A DNA stretch of 64,000 bases from the NCBI GenBank assembly GCA_033807695.1, contig CM066304.1, forward strand, positions 1,674,001 through 1,738,000, read 5' to 3'. Below are positions 46,426 to 58,957 of this stretch, one piece after another. The notes beneath the pieces were generated by a model, which was not told where the DNA came from, did not search any database, and saw nothing but the letters and a program-made list of their open reading frames with translations. Position 1 is the first letter of the stretch. Each line of letters begins with the position of its first letter. The stretch comes from Daedaleopsis sinensis. Taxonomy: Eukaryota; Basidiomycota; Agaricomycetes; Polyporales; Polyporaceae. The translations under genes and the position numbers were made by a program.

Positions 46426-47623
46426 TTCGAGCGTCCTAGGGCTCGGTTTGCCACCGCTCCTGCCACCTGTCCGTACTATTCGCTATTACACCAGCTCCTC
46501 AGATCGCCATCATCGATATGCGACAATCGTACTACGAGAGACGTTCGTACCGTAGGCACACCGACAACGATTTGGCATATAGCAGCGGTGCGTACGACAA
46601 ATGGTTACTGGTCACCGGCACCGGTGACCAGTAGAAAAATACCCGGTCAGGCACAGGCATCTGGCTATGTATGAGTCCGTATAAGTATTCTATGCTTGTG
46701 CGATGGACATCGATGGACCATGGTGCGGTCATTAGTCCTCGATAACTTGAACCAGCTTGAACCTCGCACAAAAGGCGCCGTTCTTTGAGTTCTACAACTC
46801 GGGGCTCTGGGAGCTCCTGGAGGCTGCTAGTGGGGGCAGTTTTGTTACTTTTGTACGTCGCGATGCCGTTACATAGGCAGCAGCAGTCTCGCCCACCGAC
46901 ACAGCATCATCGTAGACCCAATGACATTCAATGCCGCTAGGATCATATGCACGCCGTCTACTGAGACAGTAGGTATGAGAGCGGAAGTCGACAGATCTAG
47001 AGCTGAGGTGCTCGTGTGACTTAACGAGTCAACTTGAACGCAGGACGATGATTCTCATAGGAAACAACCTTCAAGTTGGTGGTAAGTTCTGGTGACTCTC
47101 CTCTAGATCTATCAAGCAAGTCTTACCGCCGGCAGCAGTCGACGTTTGAGGCACGTGTCACTGTTTCTCGTTGCGCACTCCTCGAGCCTGCTAAGGGCTT
47201 CTCGCCGGTCCACCTCGATCGCTCTGGAGGAGGAGGGGCTTCGGCGAGCCACGTGATAGGTACTACAACTCAACTCGTCGGGTAAGTCCTGGCAAGTCTC
47301 ACTCGCTTGTAGGAGTAGTACAAACATGATGGAAGCACAGCAGTGAAGCGGAAACGGTCTCGCTGCGTCTGAGACCGTGACTGCGGAACAGTTTCACATA
47401 CTATGTTACAGATGCGGAGTTGCTAAATCAGTCACTCTGAACCAGGACAGCCCTTTAAATACTCTGGCGGGGGAAACCAAGGCATCTCCTGCGCCCCATA
47501 AGACTTCGTCCCAGGTGAGGGTTCCTGCACATACTAGTCGACATCGAAACTTCTTCTGACCGGTACTTCGTTCACTTACAGCAGCTCCGAGCTTATTAAC
47601 CTTGGCACCGTCCGTCACTCATT
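46426..47623. other. intergenic, upstream of the Cys-rich gene pair
   Basis: Contains a perfect 13-bp-arm palindrome (46606-46618/46621-46633, tactggtcaccgg). It also holds a segment around 47040-47330 with patches resembling 48700-48800, as expected if the upstream DNA was duplicated with the downstream gene. A GT-AG pair at 47515-47583 looks like an intron in the 5' UTR. Confidence 0.5.
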
Positions 47624-48164
47624 ATGGTTCACATCTGGGCTACAATTTGCACCGCTGCACTTGCCTGGGCCAGCGTCGTCCAAGGCATGTCGCTCGTCGA
47701 GAGGTGTGAGTGTCTACTAGTTCCGATGCCTTCGCTCTCCTACTCTTGAAATACACTTTGGCTACCACGCTGACCATCTTCGTCGATCAGCCTGCCCCGA
47801 TGACAGGACAGCGCCCAAATGCGAGACGAGTGGCGGGAGCCCAATGGCGTCCGACTGTCAAGTGGCCCTCCAGCAGATATCCGGTCCCTGCAAACAGACC
47901 AACGGCAGAAAATCCCACTGCTTCACCGTCGCGACATGGAACTCGTGCAAGGTCGACGTCTGCGGCAACCATAACTTCAGCCTGCTCCCGGGCATCAACT
48001 GCGGCGGGTACCTCCAGTCCGTGTTGAACAGCTGCCGTGACAGCAACGGGCGCGTTGGCGGGCAGATCCACCCCGCGAAGTGCAATATCCTCTTCCCCTC
48101 AGCCCGAGCCAGTGGCAGCAACTACGAGTATCGCTTGCAGTTCTCGAACATTAATACTAGTTAA
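47624..48164 (+). CDS. small secreted cysteine-rich protein, copy A
   Basis: Two exons (47624-47705, 47791-48164) give 151 residues. Signal peptide MVHIWATICTAALAWASVVQG, then a compact domain with about nine Cys: SCPDDRTAPKCETSGGSP, a helix DCQVALQQISGPC, HCFTVATWNSCKVDVCG, INCGGYLQSVLNSC and NGRVGGQIHPAKC, ending in a strand YEYRLQFS. The layout (SGGSPxxxDC helix, xxCKVDVC, GRVGG) faintly recalls Ecp2/Hce2-type effector folds, but that is a weak structural guess. Tandem paralogue of the gene at 49159; function unknown. Confidence 0.85.
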
Positions 48165-49158
48165 ATTATTTGTACTGCCTTCGAACGCTTTGGCAACGAT
48201 TAAGTACAAAATGTCGACAAAGTCTGCCCCCAGCCGTGTTCCTTGATCTTCTCACAACGAAGCGCGAAATGTTCGGCCTGATCCGATTCTAGCTCGAGTC
48301 AAGCCCATTTTTGACCGCAGGTCTCTAGGTTCGGAACAAACCCCTCACAGCGAGCGTCCGAGTCCATGTGTCAGACCAAGACCTGTTATGTTATGTACCC
48401 GCCCTCCACCAAGACCTGTTATGTACCCGCCCCGTCCACTAAGACCTGTTACGTACCTAAGAGCAGGAAATCAGTGGACGCACGCGTGTCGGGGACACTA
48501 GGTATACGTATGAGAGCGGAATTGGACGATGGACAAAGTGGAGGTACTGCACTCTTTCTGACTTGACGAACCGTCCGAGTCTACCTACGTAGGACGATAT
48601 TTTTCAAAGAAATCAGCCTCAGCAAGCTCCGTGCCCAGATCCTTCTCACTAATACTTTCTAATTGACATCTTGTCGGCCTCTTTGAAGGTTCACAGCGCT
48701 GCACTCTTATTGCTCTTAGAGCTCAGGAGTCAGCTCGCTTCAAGTTGGCAAGTCTCACTTTCTTGTGTTACAATGAATTGGAGAAGGAGAAGCACACTAG
48801 TACAGTCGATGCGGAGCGGATGAGACTAGGCATGTTCTACTTGTGTATTGAAGTACGCAATACGAGAAGCTGGCCAGCGAGCCTATCCGAGACCGCTACA
48901 CGTTGAACAGTTTCACGTCCCGATTGCTACAGGTGCATTGAAATCGTATAACCTCTCTATCACCCCAGGCCAGTCCAAAATCCTATAAATGCTCTCATCG
49001 TTGGCCCAAAGGAACCCAGGTATCTCCTACCCGCCTTGAAATCTCGTCCCAGGTGAGATCTAGAGCTCTTGCATATCTTCGACACCAACCCCGGGCCTCA
49101 AGTTCTGACCAGTAGTTCATTTGCAGTTCTGAACTTAACCTCACCACCGTCACTCATT
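48165..49158. other. spacer between the tandem Cys-rich genes
   Basis: 3' flank of copy A, a short minisatellite at 48375-48459, and the promoter of copy B including a 5'-UTR-type GT-AG pair (about 49055-49130) matching that of copy A. Confidence 0.55.
48375..48459. repeat. three-copy minisatellite
   Basis: Units beginning accaagacctgttatg, accaagacctgttatg and actaagacctgttacg start at 48375, 48408 and 48438, each followed by gtacc and a C-rich run. Unit length about 30 bp, diverging in the third copy. Confidence 0.85.
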
Positions 49159-49708
49159 ATGGTTCACCTCTGGGCTACTATCTGCACCGTTACACTTGCC
49201 TGGGCCGGCGTCGTCCAAGGCAGATCGCTCGTCGAGAGGTGTGAGTGTCTACTTGCGATTGCTTCACTCTCCCACCTTCCTTTGAAGTTGGCTCTGGCCA
49301 CCGTGCTGACCAATCCTCTCGCATACAACAGCCTGCCCCAATGACCACACGCGGCCCATCTGCGAGACGAGTGGCGGGAGCCCGCTCGAGTACGACTGCC
49401 AAATGGCCCTTCGGAAGATCTCCGGTAACTGCAAACAGACCAACGGCGGCAATTCCAAATGCACCACCGTAGCAGAATGGAACACGTGCAGGGTCGACGT
49501 CTGCGGAGACCACAACCTGAGCCTGCTCCCGGGCATCAACTGCGGCGGGTATCTCCAGTCCGTCCACAACGAGTGCAGCAGGGGTGGGCGCGTTGGCGGG
49601 CAAATCCACCCCGCCGCGTGTAATCTCAACGCCCACGGCCAGTATCGCTTGCAGTTCTCGCACTCTGATTATGGTACCAATGCCAGAAACGTGAGCGTGT
49701 TAAAGTAG
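49159..49708 (+). CDS. small secreted cysteine-rich protein, copy B
   Basis: Two exons (49159-49240, 49332-49708) give 152 residues. The first exon has the same 82-nt length and the intron falls at the same codon as in copy A. Signal peptide MVHLWATICTVTLAWAGVVQG. The Cys skeleton matches copy A (CETSGGSP, DCQMALRKISGNC, CTTVAEWNTCRVDVCGDHN, LLPGINCGGYLQSVHNEC, GRVGGQIHPAAC). The linker after the last Cys is shorter and a new tail TNARNVSVLK replaces the copy A end. Substitutions concentrate in surface-like linkers while Cys and Gly are kept, suggesting both are functional secreted proteins. Confidence 0.85.
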
Positions 49709-50275
49709 TTTAATGAAAGTTTGTAAGACTGTCATTGCATTTGCTGCGCCTAGTATGTATACCCCTCCTCCCAACCTTCGCGGGCGTACCGTCGACGGGC
49801 TCCACTGCTCCGCGCGCTGAAAGCTCTTGAGGCTGACGACCTGGGTTGACGGACTCGCCGAGTCCCGACATACACTTCGCGGTACGTTCTACAATCGAAG
49901 TCGAGTACGCTGCCCGGCGTCATCAATCAGAACACAATAGTGCTTCATTCGTTCGCGGCACGAATCAAGACCTCCGCCTGGGCAGAGCGTGGCTTCAGTC
50001 TGACACGACATTCCTTGGGGTACCTGTATGATGATCAGTACCGCGCTCGATAAAGTACTTATTCGGACAGTGCGCGCTCCCGGTTCGAGTGTCCGGTTTT
50101 GCCACAGTGCCGCGGTGCTTTCAGTGAGTGAAAGCACATCTATGCATATACCACAACCATCTTCCGCAGACGTGGGCTTACTACATGACTGCCTGCTTCA
50201 ACTCCAGCCTCGTCCCAGACAGTAGTACAGTGACCGGGTGTGTAGTCCCAATCGGGCGTCAGCCGCGAAATCTGG
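49709..50275. other. convergent intergenic region
   Basis: 3' flanks of Cys-rich copy B and the terpene synthase. No gene recognised; a ggttcgag motif near 50093 is not part of a tRNA. Confidence 0.5.
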
Positions 50276-51609
50276 TCACAACGCCGCATTCGCCGGGCCC
50301 AACAGCTGTTCATACGCTTCTTCAATCAACCAAACCTCCACATTTTCCTGAGTCAGCCGCTTGTCCCGCTGCTGCTCCGGGACGATCGGCACGCGCAGCG
50401 TCCGCGCGAACTCGGGGCCGCGGGTGCCAAAGTACCGCTGGCACTCGAACGACCAGTCGTAGCATGCGCGCCGCAGCTGGCCGAGATGCTCGTAGTACTC
50501 CGCGAGCTCTCCGCCCTGCGCGGGCCCGATACCGAGAGCGTCGAGGCGTCGGAGCAGCCGCAGGCTCTGTTCCTCGACCGTGGCTATGCGGTCCACCAGC
50601 CACCGGGTTGCGCCGTCCCGGTCCAGAGCGTGTTCGTGCATGACGACAGTGATATAGTTGAAGTCTCCGAGCCCCGACGCCTGTTCGCGGTTGTAGGAGA
50701 GTATATCCTGCAGGAATATGTCAGAATACATCGCGCAGAGCATACATGCAGAGCATCAGATGCTCACGTTGTCGATAGCGACGAGTTCCGTGATGCAGTA
50801 CTGGAGCAGTGTGACGAGGGGGTGGTAAAAGACGCTGTCCGGGATCGAGAACAGCACCTCGCCCATGGCACACAAGGGGCGGACCCCGACGTCGTGGAGG
50901 CGGATCGACAGGAATGCATTGAGATCGAGGACTCCACCTTGGTCGCGCGCCCTGGCCGTCTGTCCGACGGCACGGAGGTACTCGAGGAATGTCTCTCGGA
51001 AATGTTTGAGGCCCTGGGACGTCGCCACTGTCTCCGCTCTCATCCAAAACCTGCAGGAATTCCGTATCAACCTGGGCCCTGTGTGCGAGCTGGGCTTTGA
51101 ACGTACCGCCGCACCATCTCTCCCAGCACCACCTCCCGTTCGGGACGAGCCGATGGTCGCATCAATGCAAATGTCGACCATACAGCAGGCCATAGATGCC
51201 GACTCAACGTCGGTGTACTCATCTATGGTAAAGCCAAGGTTGTTAAGGTCACAGCACACCCGTAGTTGATCTGAAGTGGATGAGGGGGTATGGTGAGTAT
51301 TACAGGCAGAAATTCAGATATACACTCAACATGCTCACCTCTTGGAGCAGCTGAAATAACCATTGCAGATAGGCGGCCCAAGTCGCACTTGTCGAACGAA
51401 TGGTGAGATTCAGGAGTGAAGGGGTGGAAGGTCCGCAGCCAGGCATCTGACTCGGCAGTCACTTCCTCATAGAGGGGATTGATCTTGCGTGACCAAGGCC
51501 AATTGACTAAGAGGTCGGGTATCGTTTGATATTCTACAGTGCCATTGGGTACCTTGTCAACTTCTTGCGAGTGAACGGGTTGTTGACGAGTAGGACAGAT
51601 AGAAGACAT
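50276..51609 (-). CDS. sesquiterpene synthase (type I) with an apparent frameshift
   Basis: Cyclises farnesyl diphosphate to a sesquiterpene. Exon 1 (51609-51339) starts MSSICPTRQQPVHSQEV and holds RTFHPFTPESHHSFDKCDLG. Exon 2 from 51270 reads DQLRVCCDLNNLGFTIDEYTDVESAS, with the Mg-binding DExxD motif (DEYTD). After a 59-nt intron come RFWMRAETVATSQ and PDSVFYHPLV. The NSE motif NDILSYNRE is split by an intron (exon end 50768, next start 50707). The last exon has WSFECQRYF and the RVPIV end. Between VDICIDA and REVVLGEMVRR (near 51150-51165) the frame shifts by one base; no normal intron rescues the conserved helix. Either the gene is inactivated, an unusual splice is used, or the base call is wrong. 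Terpene class cannot be predicted. Confidence 0.82.
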
Positions 51610-52250
51610 GATCCTGGGAGTACGTAAGGGAGGTAATAAGAACTCAGTACACGACGTGCGTATGCGGGACATGACATCGCTAATGTACCTGATCAAAGTG
51701 AGAACCACCGGAGCGTGAGTGCGAGAAGGGATACAAGTTAGTATGGGGCTCACCTTAGTATGTGTATGCGGGACTGAGGTGAGCGGTACAGAATGTTCGC
51801 GTATATATACTACGAGCAAAGGTATAAGAATATGTATCTCTGTAAGACAGGGAGAATGGAAGGTGCTCCACCGTCACCGGCATCATGGGGTAATGTTGAA
51901 GATGCACATATAGGGAGTACCTTGGACCAACCTTGGACCACAAGCTCAAGTGTCGAGAATATTTGCGGTCATGAGGCCAAGCCCGTTCTTCGTGCAAGCG
52001 ATGCGCCCCCGCTCTTCCGTGTCTTCGCTGCAAAGCACCACGATCCGTAGACCATAAGATGAATCGCGACCTTGAGAAGCTATACTAGTGGCAGCAGAAG
52101 ACAACGTAGAAGACAACTGTCGTCGTCCGAATCCCGGTGCGTCGCCGATACACGTGATCGTGACGATTCAAGGCGCTTCATCCACCACCCGCAGGTCGCA
52201 CGCAATGTAAAAGCGCTGCCAGTTTATACCCTCCACGAACCTCTACAGTT
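51610..52250. other. divergent region between terpene synthase and U6
   Basis: Contains the terpene synthase promoter, with a TATA-like cgtatatatactac at about 51801-51814, and the U6 promoter at its right end. No gene recognised. Confidence 0.5.
52221..52230 (+). promoter_or_regulatory. TATA box of U6 (RNA polymerase III)
   Basis: agtttatacc is centred about 25 bases before the predicted U6 start, the usual position for the TATA element of fungal U6 genes. Confidence 0.6.
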
Positions 52251-52274
52251 GTCCCCTTCGGGGTGACATACGAA

Positions 52275-52305
<31 letters not shown>

Positions 52306-52376
52306 GGCCCCTGCACAAGGATGACACGCTTTCCCGGAGTGGTAGACCTACGGGTCTCAATATTTATTGCCTTTTT
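52251..52376 (+). ncRNA. U6: U6 spliceosomal snRNA
   Basis: Catalytic core RNA of the spliceosome. The 5' stem-loop gtccccttcggggtgac is followed by the invariant block ttggaacgatacagagaaga, which includes the ACAGAGA box pairing with the 5' splice site. Then come ttagcatggcc (AGC triad) and the internal stem-loop cccctgcacaaggatgacacgc. Start taken as the G at 52251. The mature 3' end is uncertain; the first T-run, a Pol III stop, is ttttt at 52372-52376. No downstream B box was identified with confidence. Confidence 0.95.
52372..52376 (+). terminator. Pol III T-run terminator of U6
   Basis: Five T residues in cctttttccc directly downstream of the U6 sequence. Confidence 0.6.
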
Positions 52377-52855
52377 CCCAAAGAACCATCTACCGAAGAA
52401 CTCAAGCTCAAGAATAAGTAAATACTGCTTGCAATTGTGGGCCACCTACTCCATCTTGTTTCCCTTGGGTAGACGACCCATATAGGTAATGACAATCTAA
52501 CTACTGTTGTGTCCGGACGTGTCTATTAGCGGCTCACAAATCAGCCTCTCGAGCTTGTACTACTTCGTTGACCTCCGAGTCCCTCTCCTCAGAGAAGACA
52601 CCACCAAATGTTACTGTGGCTAAGTGAGTCTGATTGTAAATCGCGTAAGGTAGCTAGAACACACAAAACGTGCCAGAATCGCGCATCTACGAGCATCGCG
52701 CTCAAGGTCATAGAGTGTGCGGCAAGCACGAGTCGGTCGCTCGACGCTCGTGCTCATGATCGTCATTCTGTCCCCCAGCGGCAGATACCTCTGCAACATA
52801 GGCTCAGCGTCCACATATACAATCGGTGCGACCCCCGCTCCTGCTAGTAGTAGTA
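52377..52855. other. convergent region between U6 and DGAT2
   Basis: 3' flanks of U6 and of the DGAT2 gene. No gene recognised. Confidence 0.5.
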
Positions 52856-55011
52856 CTACTCAATGATGTTCAGCTCCCGCGTGCGCGTCCGCGCGAAGTC
52901 GTCTTTGTACGTATTCCAAATCCTGCGGCGTGCGTCAGCTCCGGGCAAGCCTCAAGGTGGAGACGGTGGGACGCACCACATGAGCTCGTCTATGTACTGC
53001 TGCTGCACGTGCATAATCTCCTCCAGCGTCGGCTTGTCGCACTGCACGACGGGGATCGGGTGTCCGACTGCGCGGCAAGACGCATAACGCAAGACGGGGT
53101 GAGCTCGACGGCGCGGCGGGAGCGAGACGCGATGCACTCACCGACTGCGACGATCCGTTTGCGGTAGGGCATCAAGCCCAGGTTATCTGCACGTACGGGG
53201 TCGGTGAGCGTGCAGAACTACTCGCGGGACGGGGCGGGCGACGCGGCGTACAATTTAGCAGCCCACGCCCGTGGAAGAGCGGTAGCGTGAACCCGAAGAG
53301 GTTTTGGAACTTCTTCTGCAGCGTGTATAGCGTCGTCCCCTTCTCGTTCGGCATCTGCCTGTAGATCTGTGAGCGAGCGTCAGCAAGCCCGATGCGCATA
53401 CCGGCGTGCGATACCTACGTCGTTCTCGCCAAAGGAGAACACCGGCACGAGGTCCGCGCTGTGCATTGTATATGTACATGGTGAGTTGCCTGTGGGTATG
53501 CACACACGGACACGGACACGGTGGAGGACATACCCATGCTGAATCGCGATCTTGATGAACCCGAGCCTAGAGTAGTACGACCCGCTCAGCATGCTTGAAG
53601 TTACGGTCTCCATTCTCCCCGGCGCGCACGTACCTCTTCCTCAAAGTGAGGTCCGCCGTGCCCGGATGCGCGCTCAGACTCTCCGCCGCGCCGCCCACGA
53701 CGATCGTGATCGCCTGCCCGGGCCCGCCCTTGAGGATGTTCGAGCACGACTGCTTCGAGACCGAGCAGATGCCCATCGCGAGGATGATATCGCGGTAGAA
53801 CGGCACGCGGAAGTTCGACGTTAGCGTGAGCAGGTGCGGCACGATCCCGGGGAATGCAGCGGAGAACCCGATGCCTAAGTATTAGAGGGCCGAGGGTTGA
53901 AGCGCGCGTGGCGGCATGTCAATGTCAATGTCACTGTCAGAAATGGTGAGACCGGCCGACGTTCCTGGTCGACGTACCCTCGGTGGCGAACGTGCAGATC
54001 GCGCCCCTGTGGTGTGGACGCGACAGGTCGGTGCCGTTATCTGCTAGACTGGACATGCCACTTACATGCCAATGATGCCTATGGGGACAGTTTGTTTAGA
54101 CAAGTCCGGCGCACAGAAACAAAGTGTGGACGCACCATGGGGATGGTACCCGAACACGTACGGTCTATCCGGAGGGAGGTCGCATGTCTACAACGAACGG
54201 CATAAGCATTAAGTCCAGCGCCGTAGAGCACGAAGAGCATGGCCAGCTGACCTTCAGGAATCTGCGCGGCGGCGTCCAGTCAGTCAGTCGGACGGAGAAC
54301 AGCGCACGAGAAGGCGTGCACTCACGATGCGGGGTAGTACTCGGCAAAGTACCTCCAAAAGCTCAACGAGCGGAACCACGGGCTCAGTCGTCCTCCATGC
54401 TCCGGGCTCCTATCGATGTAGGCGACCCATATCCAGTACGCTGCAAGGAACGGCCAGAGAGGGGGGAACGAGCTGCATAATTGCCGAATCGAACAGACGG
54501 GGATTCGAGATATTCATCAGCTTGCTGCCTGATGCTTGCCCGCGAGTCGTTGGAGGTACGCATATGACGTACAGGATGAAGGAGACGGACATTGGAGGGG
54601 ATTCACTCACATGAGGTAGAAGAAGAAGAAGGATGCCCAGACGACCGCGGTGGACCACACCGCGACGGCGAGGGTCTGCAGTCTGCGCTTCCTCGGGATC
54701 TTCGCCGGCACGAACCTATCTCAGCCGACCAGTAGTACCCAGAAGGAGCGATGGTAAGAATCAGAATGAGATTGCGAGCATCCCGGCCGGGGGAGGGCAG
54801 ATTGAGTTTCGGGGAACAGCGGAAGGCGGGGGCGAGGGAACAGACGGTCAATGACTGCCTCCGTGCAAGCGCAGGGGTATACGCACTCGATGTGCGCGCG
54901 CAGGTTCGCAACGGGGTTGAGGGGGGTGGTGGTGAGGTTGCTGAGGCTGGTGAGGCGTTCGCGGAGGGAGGAGGAGGAGACGGTGCGCGTAAACGCGTTG
55001 CGGACTTCCAT
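52856..55011 (-). CDS. DGA1: diacylglycerol O-acyltransferase type 2
   Basis: Makes triacylglycerol from diacylglycerol and acyl-CoA in ER/lipid-droplet membranes. The start MEVRNAFTRTVSSSSLRERL was chosen at 55011. Segments in order: membrane helix WSTAVVWASFFFFYLM, AYWIWVAYIDRSPEHGGR, FWRYFAEYYPASFLK, LPPDRPYVFGYHPHG (the HPHG active-site motif), [85 protein letters not shown], and the C-terminus IWNTYKDDFARTRTRELNIIE. The codons right after HPHG are carried by a 13-nt micro-exon (54078-54066). Many short exons; the exact 5' splice sites between 54500 and 54900 were not all fixed. Confidence 0.93.
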
Positions 55012-55406
55012 CTTGAGTACTTGAGTCCCGGTCAGCACTGACGCGCAGCTGACGACTATTGCGCGCAGGCTCGGCGGATGTAGAAGTGGGCAGGAAGCTG
55101 GGAGAGGGTCAAGGAGCAGAGGCGAGGACGGACGGATGGAGCACACGCAGATTGAAGTACAAGGACGTCAAAAGAGCTCTGCATCGCGCGTGCCGTCACT
55201 AAGTAGTGCTCAGCTAGATCCCGGCTGTCGGCACACGCTCGATCTGACATCCCGCAAACACAGGCGTCTTCATACCGGAATACAAGAAATCAATGCCATG
55301 GAATTCGATATACTACATGCAATCTACCGGTTCGCAAACTTTCTTCGCAGCTCGAAACAACACATCCGTCGCGGAAACACGTGCCAAGGACAACCAGGAG
55401 AGACAA
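55012..55406. other. intergenic between CDC48 stop and DGAT2 start
   Basis: Same-strand spacer holding the CDC48 terminator and DGAT2 promoter. No gene recognised. Confidence 0.5.
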
Positions 55407-58239
<2,833 letters not shown>

Positions 58240-58642
58240 GTCGTCGATGTCGTCAAGAAAGATGTTAGAGGTTGGAAGGAGTGAGAGTCGTAAGACAAGG
58301 ACAAGCTTATGAGGGGAGAGGCGAGGGCGACGCGCGTCCTTAGGCGCCCATTACTCGACGCGTCACTCCTTTGGAACGTGGGAACTTCCGGATGGTTCCA
58401 GCACATTCTCACGATGCTCGGTTTGGCAAGTCAGTACTCAGTGACTCTGCATGCTGCGGTAGGTTCTCTCCAAACGAATATTTCGGAAGCAGGGGGCTCA
58501 CTGGGTGCAGCCGCCGGATTATGACCCGTCATAATGGCGCCGGAATTCAAGGATTGTGACGAGAATATTGCGGGACTCTGGCAGCAATATGACAATGTCA
58601 GTATGAGGACTTACTGACACTATTACGGTCGCATTACTAACG
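58240..58642. other. CDC48 promoter region
   Basis: Upstream of the CDC48 ATG. No gene recognised. The right border is set at a CACTA motif that may be a transposon end. Confidence 0.5.
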
Positions 58643-58699
58643 CACTACGCACGACATTCTACCCAGGTCATAATACAATGAGCATTTGGCCTGCGAGGG

Positions 58700-58790
58700 C
58701 GCGCACGCGCGGATGCTCGCGCGCGCGCGCGCGCGCGGGTGTAACCTGCGCCGCGCGCCCGGCGCGACACGCGGGCCCCGGACCAGGTTG
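58700..58790. repeat. alternating CG tract and GC-rich block
   Basis: A run of about 20 alternating C/G bases (58720-58738) is embedded in nearly pure GC sequence, unlike its surroundings. Such tracts can form Z-DNA or serve as CACTA subterminal sequence; neither is shown here. Confidence 0.6.
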
Positions 58791-58957
58791 TTTAGCCGGC
58801 TGCGACTCTCTATGACATTGTTCGAGCTTGCTTCGAGCTCGAGCTCGTTAGATGTGATTGTATCGTTGTAATAGTGCAGTATAATGGGCATTAACAAGGG
58901 GGACTTCCGAGTCAAGCCCAGCCGCTCTTCGTCGCCTACCCGCTTGCTGCTGCCGCC

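Noticed and set aside
48375..48459. Possible CRISPR-like spaced repeats
   Set aside because: Only three diverging copies with no unique spacers, in a eukaryotic genome; a minisatellite explains it.
50085..50105. tRNA B-box-like ggttcgagtgtcc
   Set aside because: No A box or cloverleaf upstream.
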